From: Marisa cornuarietis
Lineage: Eukaryota > Mollusca > Gastropoda > Architaenioglossa > Ampullariidae
Reading direction: 5' to 3'
DNA: 64,000 nt
Assembly (NCBI GenBank): GCA_004794655.1
Contig: SMMW01000125.1
Span: forward strand, 984,001-1,048,000
The notes beneath the pieces are model-generated. The model worked only from the letters and a program-made list of their open reading frames with translations. It searched no databases and was not told the origin of the DNA. Made by a program: the position numbers and the translations under genes. Below, piece after piece: positions 38,769-49,785 of the stretch (position 1 is the stretch's first letter; the number at the start of each line of letters is the position of its first letter).

Positions 38769-40281
38769 GATTGCTGATGATGAGTTGGTTCCCGACCGGT
38801 CCGCTCGAAAGTCTCTCGCCTTGTGGCTGGCACTGACGGTTGCAAGAATGTTTCGCTGGGGACTACGTTATGCAAATGAGGCTGTCACGATGCGCGCGCA
38901 CCACGGTTGCTATGTAAGCGTCACGACGCCAACAGGTCGGGATGCGACTAGAGACTCCAATGGACTGTTGAGAGTCGTCGCTAGTATACACACGACTGCG
39001 TGTATAGTAACCAGGCAAACACTGAGGGATAGGCCAGGCCAAATCACATCCACGACACTTCTGATGAGTATGCAAAAACATTCAGGCGTAAATAGCTGTC
39101 AATACTGGAGATCCGTTATTTGTTTGGAATGCGACAAGACGAAGTCAGATATCGATCGAACTGTCTACGTCACTGCGTTGAACTTATCGCAGCGTAGAAT
39201 AATGGAGATAAAGACAGCAAAAGAAAGAAATGAATAATCAGTCTTAGCAGAAATAGAAACCAATCATACAGCAAACAAACAAACAACCCGAAAAAAAGAC
39301 AAAACGATCCACAACACCGCGGTAAATAGCTTAGAAGACATGATTACACATAGACGCGACCATTTCACAAAAATGTCGATACATGGTTCAGTGTGGATTA
39401 ATGTTTGTGTTTCTGATCTGTATTTTGTCTCAGATATATATATATATATCGGGATGTTAAAACTACTTTGAGGGTAGTATCATGTGGGGAAAATATGCAA
39501 CGAACGTCAGTAGATCAAAGAGTGAATGAAACAGGCGGCACATTTGACAGTGAACGCAGCAAGTTCTAGCACGTACAGTCAGCCCCAGTCATCCTGAAGT
39601 GAGAAGGAAGTACCTCAGGCCTGTTAAGGCGTGTCCGTTACACTACTCAAGGTGCTATTGTCTGAAGTGGCTCATTTTGACACCTGGTCCTTAAAGACAC
39701 AAAGCCCTGATCCGGTCTAGATATCGAATGAAACTTCGCGCACTGAAACTTCTAGAAATACCAGAGCCCCGATTCCGATTTGATATCTGGTCAGAAGGCA
39801 GCGCCAGTAATCCTTAAGAACCCTAGTGCCATTGAGAAGAAGGGCACGGGACTGAAATACTTGACTGTTGCGATCAGGGAAAGACCCATACTTGACTGTG
39901 GTGTAGATGAGTGAAATCAGGAAAAGCTGGTACTTATGTTGCAGTTATGTGTTCTCTCACCTTATCTACAAAATCACGCACACAGACAAACGCACTGACA
40001 AGTGAGCTATCTACAAAACGCAGTACACTCAGAAACGTTTGACTTTCACACCGTTTCTCATCATCGTATTTTATTTCTCTTCTACAGATACATCTACACG
40101 ACGATACATTCACTTTAACTTCACAAACAGTTCTTTTCCGTTCACTTCTTCAAACGTTTCCCTGGTCCAAGGGACTTGCCAGGTTTAAGAACAGACTGAC
40201 CACCGGGCTGTCACCATGCCAATGTAAGGTCGTTGTGGCTGACTTGTGTCATGAACTCTCAGGCTGCTAGCACTGTCACAG
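38769..40281. other. Beta-tubulin B upstream region / NPC2-like gene downstream region
   Basis: The stretch 38769-39240 is rich in CpG and should hold the tubulin B promoter. A short (AT)n run lies at about 39432-39447. No further gene, RNA or recognised repeat was seen up to the NPC2-like stop codon at 40282. Confidence 0.45.
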
Positions 40282-43200
40282 CTACACCAAGGCATGGAAG
40301 GTCAAAGATGAGGCAGGTTCGATCACGATGTTGTTTTTCACGCAAAAGATTTCCTCCTCGCCACTCTCCGCCTCGGTGTCCACCAGCTTTAACATGATGC
40401 CCACGTTCAGCTGCCAAACACGGTCAATGGAAGAACAATTTTAGTAAAATGTAACACAAAATACCACATAAAAATAAGGAATTATTTAAACGGTGACTCA
40501 ATCATAATGGGTGAGATATGACATTGCATACTCCCTTGAACGCTGCGGGAAGAAGGGAAGACAAGTGAGTACACAATCAAGAAACAAAATCATATGTAGT
40601 CAAAAATTAGTTATTTTTCCCTTCCACGTGTAAATCACAAGCTGTTGAGAAAAACGCAAAACACACAGGCAGCATTGCTATGGCGCTCCTAATCATTTGC
40701 TTTCGTTGTCGGTGAGGTGCAACATTTTCTCGCTGATTGTTTCGCTCAGTCATAACACAATCTATTGGTCGTTAACACGATCCATGCATGCCCTGTCAAT
40801 CATCACACGATCTGTCAATCATAAACTGTTCCGACGTTCATCTCTCAATCATACCATCATCAGTTGGTCGTAATGTGATCTGTCATACATGTCACGATCT
40901 GTGGTCCATCTGTCAGTCATTTGATATCACAGCAGGATCTGTCACGGACCACTCAGTCCGACCAACGCCCATGGCAAGCAAGCGTGCAGGCAACCAGATG
41001 ATCGCTGCATAGACTGCTCAATCAACAGAGGCTTGGGTCACTAGACTGTTACAGTATAGACCCCGTGGATCGTAAATTGTATTAACCTTAAGAACTGAAA
41101 GCGCATGCAACATTCGACGACGACGATGATGATGATGATGATGACGACGACGACGACGACGACGACAAAGAAACAGAATAATCAGCAAGAAATTATGTTA
41201 AAGCATCTAACTGCAATTTGGTGTGTAAGAGTGGAAAGCGAGGTGAAGGGATGTGTCTGTAGGATTTTCCACTTTTAAAGACAGTCCGAGTACGAAAGGC
41301 ACTGACGAGAGCTCTACATTGCATGCATGCTGGAAGGAAGTCATCAAACATTACCGGCGACGAAATGGTCATAGGGGGGTCGACACGAAAAGTTATTGAC
41401 GTGCTGATGGGGATGCCGGCCTTTAGAGGACACTTCAGGAATCCGTTGTCACACACGTTGGGCTGCTCGAGTTCAATGGGGTGCACCATGGACCACAAGA
41501 TAGCCCACACGCGCGCCACCGCGGTCTTCGCATCGAACTCTGCGAAGAATGCGTTTAAAAGTGCACATGTACTCGTAAAAATCAAAGAAAAGAGAGAGCA
41601 TCAGATGATTACATTCTTTGCTAAAAGTCTATTGGGGTTGCAATATTTTTTTCTTATGATTGGATAAATTTCAGTGTTTCGAAAATCTGGGTCATCACCA
41701 CTCTTCCGTTCTCGAGATACACGCGTACAAACATCATCATGTAAAAAGGAAGAGGTAAAAATCGTGAACTCATGCTTGTACAGAGATAACATATGGTCTC
41801 AGTTCTTGTATTGGTTGTAGCTTTGAGAATGTAACCGTATAAATGTGCAGCCATGTATGTGTTGTTGACCTGTTGTTACTGTGCAGTTGTGTTTGTGTTG
41901 TTGACCTGTTGTTCTTATTATCGTGCACAGTTGTGTTTGTGTTGTTGACCTGTTGTTCTTATTATCGTGCACAGTTGTGTTTGTGTTGTTGACCTGTTGT
42001 TGTTACTGTGCACCTTTATTTGTGTTTTTGACCTGTTGTTGTTATTGTGCACAGTTGTGTTTGTGTTGTTGACCTGTTGTTGTTATTGTGTACAGTTGTG
42101 TTTGTGTTGTTGGCCTGTTGTTGTTATTGTGTACAGTTGTGTTTGTGTTGTTGACCTGTTGTTGTTATTGTGCACAGCTGTGTTTGGGGTGTTGACCTGT
42201 TGTTTTGTGCAGTTATGTTTGTCGTTCTATTGTTATTATTGTGCACATTTATGTTTGTATTGTTGACTATTTGGTGTTATTGTGCAGCTATGTTTGTGTT
42301 GTTGTTATTGTACAGTTATGTTTTTGTTGACCTGTTGTTATTATGCAGTTATAATTGTGTTGTTGACTGTTGTTGGTATTGTGAAGTTTGTTATTGTGCA
42401 GTTTGTGTTATTGACCTGTTGTTGTTATTGTGCAATTTTGTTTGTGCTGTCGATCTGTTATTGTGCAGTTATGTCTGTGTTGTTGAACTATTGTTATTAT
42501 TGCACAGTTTGTGTTATTGACCTGCTGTTATTGTGTAGTTTTGTTTGTATTGTTGACCTGTTGTTATTTTGCACAGTTTGAGGCGTGTATTATGAGAGGG
42601 GAAGGGGTGTTTACTCAAATAATAAGAAATAGCGTATAGCACTTTGCTTTGCACAGTTATTAGAAAAATATTGCACGCCGCTAGACCCTTACATTTTATT
42701 TTTAAATATTCTTTGAAAGAGTACTACTTGTTCTTGGAGATGCCAGTTCAGATAAAAATTAACCAAAGCAAAACAACGGGAAGAAAAAGTGAAAATTCGA
42801 CTTCATTGTAGCCCATGGCTAACTTAATTAACATCTACCATAATCTCTCCCATTAGATTAAGCCTTAACACAGACATTCTAGAACGGTTGCAGTTGGGTC
42901 TTCGTCGATAAGAAGGCTGGCAATTCGCGAATTCGATGATGAGTAGTAGGAAGTCTGGAACATTTAGGAAATTCGTGTCTTGAAATTAAGAGAGAGATAG
43001 AAAACCCCAGGGTGGTATTTGTTGATTCATCCACATGAGACATAGCCAGGGATCAATACCACACAGCACCAGCATGTTGGCCATATGCCAACCTTCTGAC
43101 TTGTTATTTCCGTCATCTACAGGTATTACGAGTTTCCCCGAGTAGAGATAAATTAGGCCTAATTATAAATCTGTGTTTTTCTTTAAGTTACATACTCATA

Positions 43201-46200
43201 TATCTCAATAATTGTATGCTGTTAGCAGGTCTGCCGTTTCAGAATTCCATATCAGTTCTTAATTTCGTAGCACTCGCAATAGAAATGGCCGCCATTAGTT
43301 CCACATTGCGCCACGTCGTCACCGCGACTCATGTTGTTATTTATAGAGTCTTCGACATATCAAAGTCCACACCAGGCCCGTCTTTCCAGTTCTGCAAGTA
43401 CCATCTGGACAAAGGTAACTGTGTACTGTCTTCTTTCTTTGCGTAAGTAAGGCCCTAGCGATAGGTCTTGGTAAGTCAAAGCCCGACCAATCCACCTCGC
43501 ATGGTATTGGGGCTGTTCATGGCGTCCTTCTGTTATGTACACAGGGTCCTTTGGTACGTATTTTTAGCGGGTCTTTCGTTGTTGGTTCATATAGGGTCTT
43601 TACCTTTATGTTTAGGGGTCCTTTGCCAAATTTTCAAAGGGGTGCTTAATTGCGCGGGCGTCCATATATGTATGTATATGTTCATCTCCCTGTGTGTGTG
43701 TGTGTGTGTGTGTGTGTTATGCTCGTGAGTGAGAGAGAAAGCTAATCTGACCTGTTCAGAAGGCACAGTACTTCTTTTATGATGATCACTGGCTTAATTG
43801 TTACAGTTTGTAAGACAGTACACCATTAACAGAAGCCGTGTAGTCAATGCCAGTCACTCAATCACCATTCATTAGAGATATTACAAAACTAACGCTTTTA
43901 CACGAGTCTAAAAAAATGTCAGTTGTTAAAGTGTTAAATTAAGATAACACAGAAGTAAAGCTCTTTACGGGAGTCGCGAGGACAATGCCAATTGGCTAGT
44001 GTCAACGAGTTATGAAAGAGCTCGAGCATTGCTACCACAAACAATTCTGTGGAGATGTTTAGGGCAATTAAATCGTCTTCGCGTGAACGTTTTGAGAGAG
44101 TTATAACATGACATTCAGACCGATGCTCAAGTTGCTTGGAGAAGGTACAGGCGTAGCTGTTCACGAGAAAGTTGGACGAGCGCCAGCACTGCACTTCTGA
44201 CAGTTACACTTTATTAGAGTGTTTGAGAAGCCTCCGTCGCTAGTCTGACTTCAGTTTGTGAGAGGGTGCTTGCACTAGAGTTAAACAAGACAAATGTAAA
44301 GCCTGCAGACTGGTTTTTATTGAACCAGCCTTCGTCAGACAGGGAACTGTGGGGATGGGGCAGGGGGGTGTCAGAAAAATATGGGTAGCTATCTAGCATA
44401 TAGGTATAATCTCACATACCCCTACCCACGCTATTCTGACGGTGTAAATACCTCTGGCACCTGGAACTTAAAGGCGGTGGATTGTTATGGGGGTCGTGGT
44501 ATGTATCGCCTACCGGGTTTTCTCCCAAGACCTGAGCACCACCCCAGATGTTCCCAGCATAGTTCGGTCGTCAACTAACCCTGACGTGTGTGTTCGTCTC
44601 TCGGGAGATTTTTTTTGTCTGACCGTCCACACCGCAGTACAGCGAGGCTTCAGCGAGTCACAGTCACATCCCGCGCTATTCTCGGTTATTAAAACTCACC
44701 GGGTTTCTTCAAAGAACTATACGGCTGTGTGTCACGCAAGAATGCCCGTGGAAAATACTTTCTCTTTTTCGAAGCTTCCCTCATGCTTTCGGTGAATCAT
44801 ATAGCAAGCCGAAGAGCTGCACCTCCTTCTATAATATTCTACTCTTCCTCTACTCTTTTTTTCGATTCTGTGGGCTTTCTTAAAGCTCGAAAGTCGGCAA
44901 TTATAATAATTTTGTTCTGTAAGATAAGCAGCATGACTGCCCAGTTTATGATGACAGAGGTCTTAACCGGCGTTGAATTAATTCCAACGTTGAGCTCTAA
45001 AGCTTTCCTGTCAAGTGAATTAAAGTACCTCCCCTTGATGGGTGATTCACGATGTATGCTGACAGTACTTTGCCGTTGCGTGACGTTTTACTCAGCCATG
45101 TTCACTCAGCGTGTAACGAGGTCATTATTCTTTGATGAGATGTGCTGATAAGGCCACTAGTTTGATGTCATCACACGTTGCTTCTTCAAACGCTTCTAAA
45201 CACTGTAAATGTTTCAATGATTTTTGGAAGGGGTTTTTTTTTGAGGAGGTCTATGTGACGAGAAAAAATTTGTAAAACCGGTCGTTAGACATAAGCATTC
45301 ACTATTCACTCCCTGTCTTCCCATTAAAGAACAGAAACCTCGCTAAAACTTCCACTAAAATGAAAGTACGTACTGTCGAACAATTCGAGCAAGTACTCTT
45401 ACTGTCCTAACTGCTCATTCGCGATAAAGTGGCCCCGCTGATCGAGTGACCGTTGTCATCCCTTCAACCTATTCGTTTGTCCCGTGTACGTGAAACCAAC
45501 CTGGCGTGAAGGTGGCGTCCACCTTGTAGGTATCATGGACTGTAAAGGCCAGCACACCAGGTGCGGCACACGTGCCGTTGCTAACCACGCTCTTGACGAT
45601 CCCGTCACGTGACTCGGCTGCGAAAGAAACAAAAACTGAAAAAGCAGTCAACAACAGCAGACATTTTCTCAATCAAATCGAAGCTCAAAGTTGACGTCAT
45701 TTGTCTAAAAGCCCTCGGTAAAGTGACACACATGACTCTCAGCTGCAAGCTTCGAAGTCTTTAACTGAGAGAAACAGTTGACCGTAGACCTTTAGTCCCA
45801 GAAATGTCTTCGTCTGGACAGAAACTAAACTCGATTCGGCTTGACCTCTGTACAGCCTGATTGTGCTTATAGAAATCGCGTGTTTGGTCAACACTAGAGT
45901 TTGTATTCATTGGTCAGCCCCAGGTTATCTACGGCACAAGTTGTCAGTAGCCACTTCATTACTTATGATACAAAATAGCCGCAGCACTGTAAAGACAGGA
46001 TCTACATATATACACGCACAACACGTTTGAAATACAGAAAATAAGCTTATAATACAGAACACCTACAACACTGACAAGACGGAATATATACACAAAAGGC
46101 TTGTAATAAGAGAATCTATAGCACTAGCAATACCCCCCTCCCCACACACACAGAGCAATATCGAACAACTACAACGCTGGCAAGAAACAATACCCACAGC

Positions 46201-46291
46201 AGGTAATAAGTGCAGCCTCGCAGTTTGCCCAACACGCGGCAGGACACAGCAGCCCGACACAGAAGAGGAAGAGGACGGAAGGGCTGTCCAT
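40282..46291 (-). CDS. Secreted ML-domain (NPC2-like) lipid-binding protein (four exons, 174 aa)
   Basis: Exons in order are 46291-46198, 45617-45501, 41539-41355 and 40410-40282; phases close over 525 bp. Exon 1 encodes a signal peptide (MDSPSVLFLFCVGLLCPAAC). The mature part follows the ML-fold order: TCSESRDGIVKSV, NGTC, DTYKVDATFTPGEFDAKTAVARV, the CDNGFLKCPL pair, GIPISTSITFRVD, VGIMLKLVD and IFCVKNNIVI. NPC2 proteins bind sterols in the lysosome or extracellular fluid. Equivalents of the outer disulphide (C27-C140 of mammalian NPC2) and of C93-C99 are present. The C42 equivalent is present but its partner C47 is not, so that bond is lost. Intron 2 (41540-45500) is long and holds simple repeats. 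The donor of exon 1, GTGGGT, was picked because it alone gives the right phase and places the first Cys. Confidence 0.82.
40741..40930. repeat. Degenerate short tandem repeat (GTCAATCATAACACGATCT-like)
   Basis: Variants of TCAATCAT, CACGATCT and TTGGTCGT recur about every 20 bp. The stretch lies in intron 3 of the NPC2-like gene and does not code. Confidence 0.5.
41113..41165. repeat. (GAC)n/(GAT)n trinucleotide repeat
   Basis: A run of GACGAC, GATGAT and GACGAC triplets in intron 3 of the NPC2-like gene. Confidence 0.95.
41870..42590 (+). repeat. Minisatellite, about 42-bp unit
   Basis: About 17 degenerate copies of a unit built from TGTGTTTGTGTTGTTGACC, TGTTGTTGTTATTGTGCACA and GT lie head to tail; early copies are more alike than late ones. 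The array creates long open frames rich in Cys, Val and Leu, which are artefacts of the repeat. It is in intron 2 of the NPC2-like gene. Confidence 0.9.
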
Positions 46292-46754
46292 CCTGGCGAG
46301 CGCCGACAACTGCAGCAACCACTGACTGGGGCTCAGGTGCTCACCTCAAGCACAGTCATCGACATCGTGAGACGATCACCATTATCTGTTGGCAGGTGTC
46401 CCCCCAAGGACCAAGTCATCATCCCTTTTTTCTTGCAGGTAATTAAAAGTGTTGTCTGCAGGACAAGACGAGATCATTAGCTTGTCTTTAAAATCAAGAT
46501 ATTAAATTAAAATATTCGGAGTGCCTTCGCCAAAGGCAAAATATGTATTTTCAGGTAAATATATATATATATATATATGGGCAGGGATAAAGTTATCTTG
46601 ATGACGATCTTACATATTGAGAATTTTCGTGCCCTAAAAGAACAAGTCAGCTGCATAATATTCCACATAACCTGTTGTGGTATCTGTTCGTTGGACTAAT
46701 TTGAAAGAACTGTGGATCGTCCTGCCTGTAAAGCTTGAATTACATCGTGAACTT

Positions 46755-47547
46755 TAGTCTGTGTGTGTGTGTGTGTGTGAAAGAGAGAAAGAGACCCAGT
46801 CTGTGTTCATGCACTATTATTTTCATATTTCCTTTTGAGAATTTAACAGTCTTTTCCCAGTAACATTCTTTGATGTCCGCCATTTCTCTGTGTACAGCAT
46901 GAAACGCTCACAGTTTCTGTAACGCCTCCTGCTAACCTTTCAATTACCCCCTACCCCTAACGCAAGTACAATAGTGTGATGTCTGTGAATAAAACGGTTC
47001 GAGGGTCTGTTTACAGTCCTCACAAAGTGAACAGAAGACAACTGTTGGCTTCGGGAGGCACAACAATGGCTCACGACTTTCAAGTCTCTCTCACCCACCC
47101 ATAACAAATGATGTAGGGAAGAACAGGTCTGTACCCGCACCTTCCTGGCGGGAGAGTGAATTAAAGTAGGTAGGACCCTCAGCTCCAGGTCTCACACAGA
47201 AAGGCATGTTTGTCTGGGTCTTCTTTTAGATAGTTAGTCAGCCAAGACTCCATGGCATTTGTGACTTGTCATGCAGTGTCTGTGGTATGAGCGGTAAGAT
47301 CAACACCTATGAGGTTAAAGAAAGAAAGAAAGAGACATGGCGCAACACCTGCTATCTTTAATGTCACCGATTCAGTCATTATGACATGGGGGAGATTCAA
47401 GCATAATATTAATAAAACAAAATGTAAAAAATATGAGAATCCAGTAATACATCTGATAGCATTAGGCACCACAAAAACGTATGTGTGATCATCATACATT
47501 TATACTGTGACTGGTATATTGTTCAGAATGCAAAAGACAGACAGACA
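46755..47547. repeat. About 800-bp unclassified interspersed repeat, copy 1
   Basis: From GAAAGAGAGAAAGAGACCCA to the final CAGACAGACAGAC it matches 60178-60990 almost base for base, with small indels. It contains GTTCACTTTGTGAGGACTG (inverse) and AATAAAACGGTT. No coding homology in any frame. A partial third copy is at 59345-59460. Confidence 0.85.
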
Positions 47548-47840
47548 GACAATTTGATTCACTGTAGTTGCCGGAAGACATTTCTGATACTCGGGGAAGG
47601 TAACGTCAGGAAACTCAGGTGAACGTCCTTGGGAAGATCCTGGGATCCCTGTGGTGTCCACAGCGAACAGCAGACTATGTAAGGGCCTCTGAAGCATTCG
47701 AGGAAGAAGAAACTGAACATCCGACAGTGGGATCACAGACACGAGGATACCAGAAATGTTACCCAATTCATGAGTCTGACAGACTTGATGCCAACGTTAA
47801 ATCAATATGAGAAGACAGGCAGGTATCCAGGCAGGCAGAC

Positions 47841-47841
<1 letters not shown>

Positions 47842-47905
<64 letters not shown>

Positions 47906-47989
47906 GAATCGAGAGAGTTGTGGACGGCCTGTCTGTCCTTCAAAAGAGCCACTTATCTACTGTCTATTTATTTTTTTTAGGAAAATTCG

Positions 47990-48062
<73 letters not shown>
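47842..48062. repeat. Facing (GT)n and (CA)n tracts
   Basis: About 60 bp of GT repeats (47842-47901) are followed, after 93 bp, by about 67 bp of CA repeats (47995-48062). The two are mutually complementary and could fold into a long hairpin. Confidence 0.95.
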
Positions 48063-48064
<2 letters not shown>

Positions 48065-49104
48065 TATTCCTTTGTCTCACAGTGATACAGTGTCCTCAAG
48101 TAGAATGACTAATATATAACAGCTGGCTGATAATAAATTCTGATTAACTCTGCCATGCATTGTTGCCCTTTACTTTAAGGTTATTAATATGATCGACTGT
48201 TTTACAACTGAAAGTTTTTTTCAGATCTTAAGATCTAGCTGCTGAATTAATTCGCCAATTAAAACGTTTCGAGCGCACTTCTGAAGGCAGATGGGGATTA
48301 ACCGCGGTTATTAGTGTTTTATTATTTTTTTTTTTACTTAAAGGTCTACTATAGAGCAAAATGTTATTCCTTTGACTAGGCAGAGGGTGATATTTCCCCT
48401 AATTTGAGAGACTATACCCCCTTTTGAGACACAGGCAAGAAAAAAAAGTACAATTTAAAAAGAGGTCAAAGGTATAGACACAAGGATTGTACATGAGGAT
48501 GTTTGCCTTGTCAAGGCTTCAAACCGCGGGATAACTGCCGGGACTGTGTGTAAGTAGGCGTTTCCCTGCTGTAATAAGACGTACGCACATACACTTACCT
48601 TGCACGCGCACGACGTATATTACAAACATGCACCCCGCTCGACGAGCCCCCGTTGATGGAATGAAGGTGAAGAGATTTCTCGTTGTTTTGAAAAATGAAG
48701 GACTCACTCTCTTCCGTCTGTCTGTCTGTCAAACCGTCCCCTTTCTTCTCACGTCATTTCTTCCCAAAACGACGACAAACAAATGACGCACACAAGACGT
48801 CAAACACAAGACACCATTCACACACGAAACAATACAAGACCTACCCCTAACTCATTACACTCCCCCTTGCTAAAACTGAAATCTCCCAGATTTCCACCAA
48901 CTAGGTCGCTATATTGTTTCGGTAAACCCCCAACTCAAAATAACTTAGCAACTGAACTGCACCTAACAAAAATCCCTCCTGGCTAATCTATAACACTACT
49001 ATTTACTCATGAAACAATGGAGTATTAATTTCTAAAAAATCATAGTAACTTCAATTTTCAAACGGCAGTCAGCTTACATTATATTTACACGTTCATTACC
49101 CTAC

Positions 49105-49785
49105 TTACTCCAAAATCAGACCGGGACATTCATCCGCGGCTCTCTCTAGCCGGTTAATTACTATGCCTCCGCTGTCCATTTGCGACCAGTCGACCGTGCC
49201 CGGTCCTTGGTCCGTAATGTTTTGGTTGTTATGTACCTGACCAAAGTTCATTGACACAGGTATCAGCTGACCGACACCTTCTCCACAGTGACGCGACAGA
49301 CGATCGGTGTATCCTACCCCGTCTTCTGCCGCCCTTTCCCCTATACATTCAGCTTTTTCCGAACTCTCGACTGCTTCAGACCTATCGTCTTCTGCCGCTA
49401 ACCTACTTCTGCAATGCCGCGACGTCTGGCAACAAAATTTACCTTCCGCCTGTTGCGCGACACCATGAGCAGCCCGTTGACAGTCCAGCCGCTGGTGCAT
49501 ACACGGTGCACATGCAGCCGTCCCGTTCACCCTTCGTGAGTCAGACCGCACTTGCATGCGGTTACGTAGCCCGGGGAGAGGACTACCTGGGGTGAGAAAC
49601 ATCTTGACCGTTACTGCCGATGCGCACTCGACCTTTCCCGCTGATGTCACACGACTTCCACCCGGTTCCCAAACGCGAGGACGCGTGTCCTTTTGCTGAC
49701 CGCGCCCTCTTCTTGCGCTGAGGCTGGGTCCGTCGGAATGTTGCCTTGACTTCAGGTCTCTGTTTAAACCGCCAATATGATGCAC
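49105..49785 (-). CDS. Second open frame of the LTR element, function unknown
   Basis: An open frame of 226 codons overlaps the end of the gag-like gene (49583-49785) in another frame and runs to a stop at 49105, near the 3' LTR. The translation is rich in Arg, Ser, Glu and Cys. I find no aspartic protease triad (the DSGG near the end lacks its usual context) and no RT motif. It may be a relic of the pol start or a chance frame; expression would need a frameshift or re-initiation. The product is not assigned. Confidence 0.3.
   Translation of the reverse strand: MHHIGGLNRDLKSRQHSDGPSLSARRGRGQQKDTRPRVWEPGGSRVTSAGKVECASAVTVKMFLTPGSPLPGLRNRMQVRSDSRRVNGTAACAPCMHQRLDCQRAAHGVAQQAEGKFCCQTSRHCRSRLAAEDDRSEAVESSEKAECIGERAAEDGVGYTDRLSRHCGEGVGQLIPVSMNFGQVHNNQNITDQGPGTVDWSQMDSGGIVINRLERAADECPGLILE

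Larger units (their letters stand above)
46292..48569. other. Intergenic region with repeats upstream of the NPC2-like gene
   Basis: The region holds the likely NPC2-like promoter (near 46300), an (AT)n run near 46560, an 800-bp interspersed repeat (46755-47547) and facing GT and CA tracts (47842-48062). No gene was found. Confidence 0.5.

Noticed and set aside
41967..42581. Long open frames rich in Cys, Val and Leu, like membrane proteins
   Set aside because: They are translations of the 42-bp minisatellite, open in more than one frame, with no start context or homology.
41870..42590. Possible CRISPR-like array
   Set aside because: Units are contiguous and degenerate with no unique spacers, and the setting is a eukaryotic intron.
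43688..43717. (GT)n run in the NPC2-like intron as a regulatory site
   Set aside because: Ordinary microsatellite with nothing linking it to regulation.
45469..45672. Open frame that looks like a secreted protein with a Leu/Phe-rich leader (starting at a TTG)
   Set aside because: It has no ATG. The 'leader' is the pyrimidine tract TTTTTGTTTCTTTCGCAG of an intron; the real NPC2-like exon starts at 45617 and its signal peptide is in the exon 46291-46198.
47770..48108. Frame made of Cys-Val and Thr-His repeats
   Set aside because: Produced by the GT and CA dinucleotide tracts.
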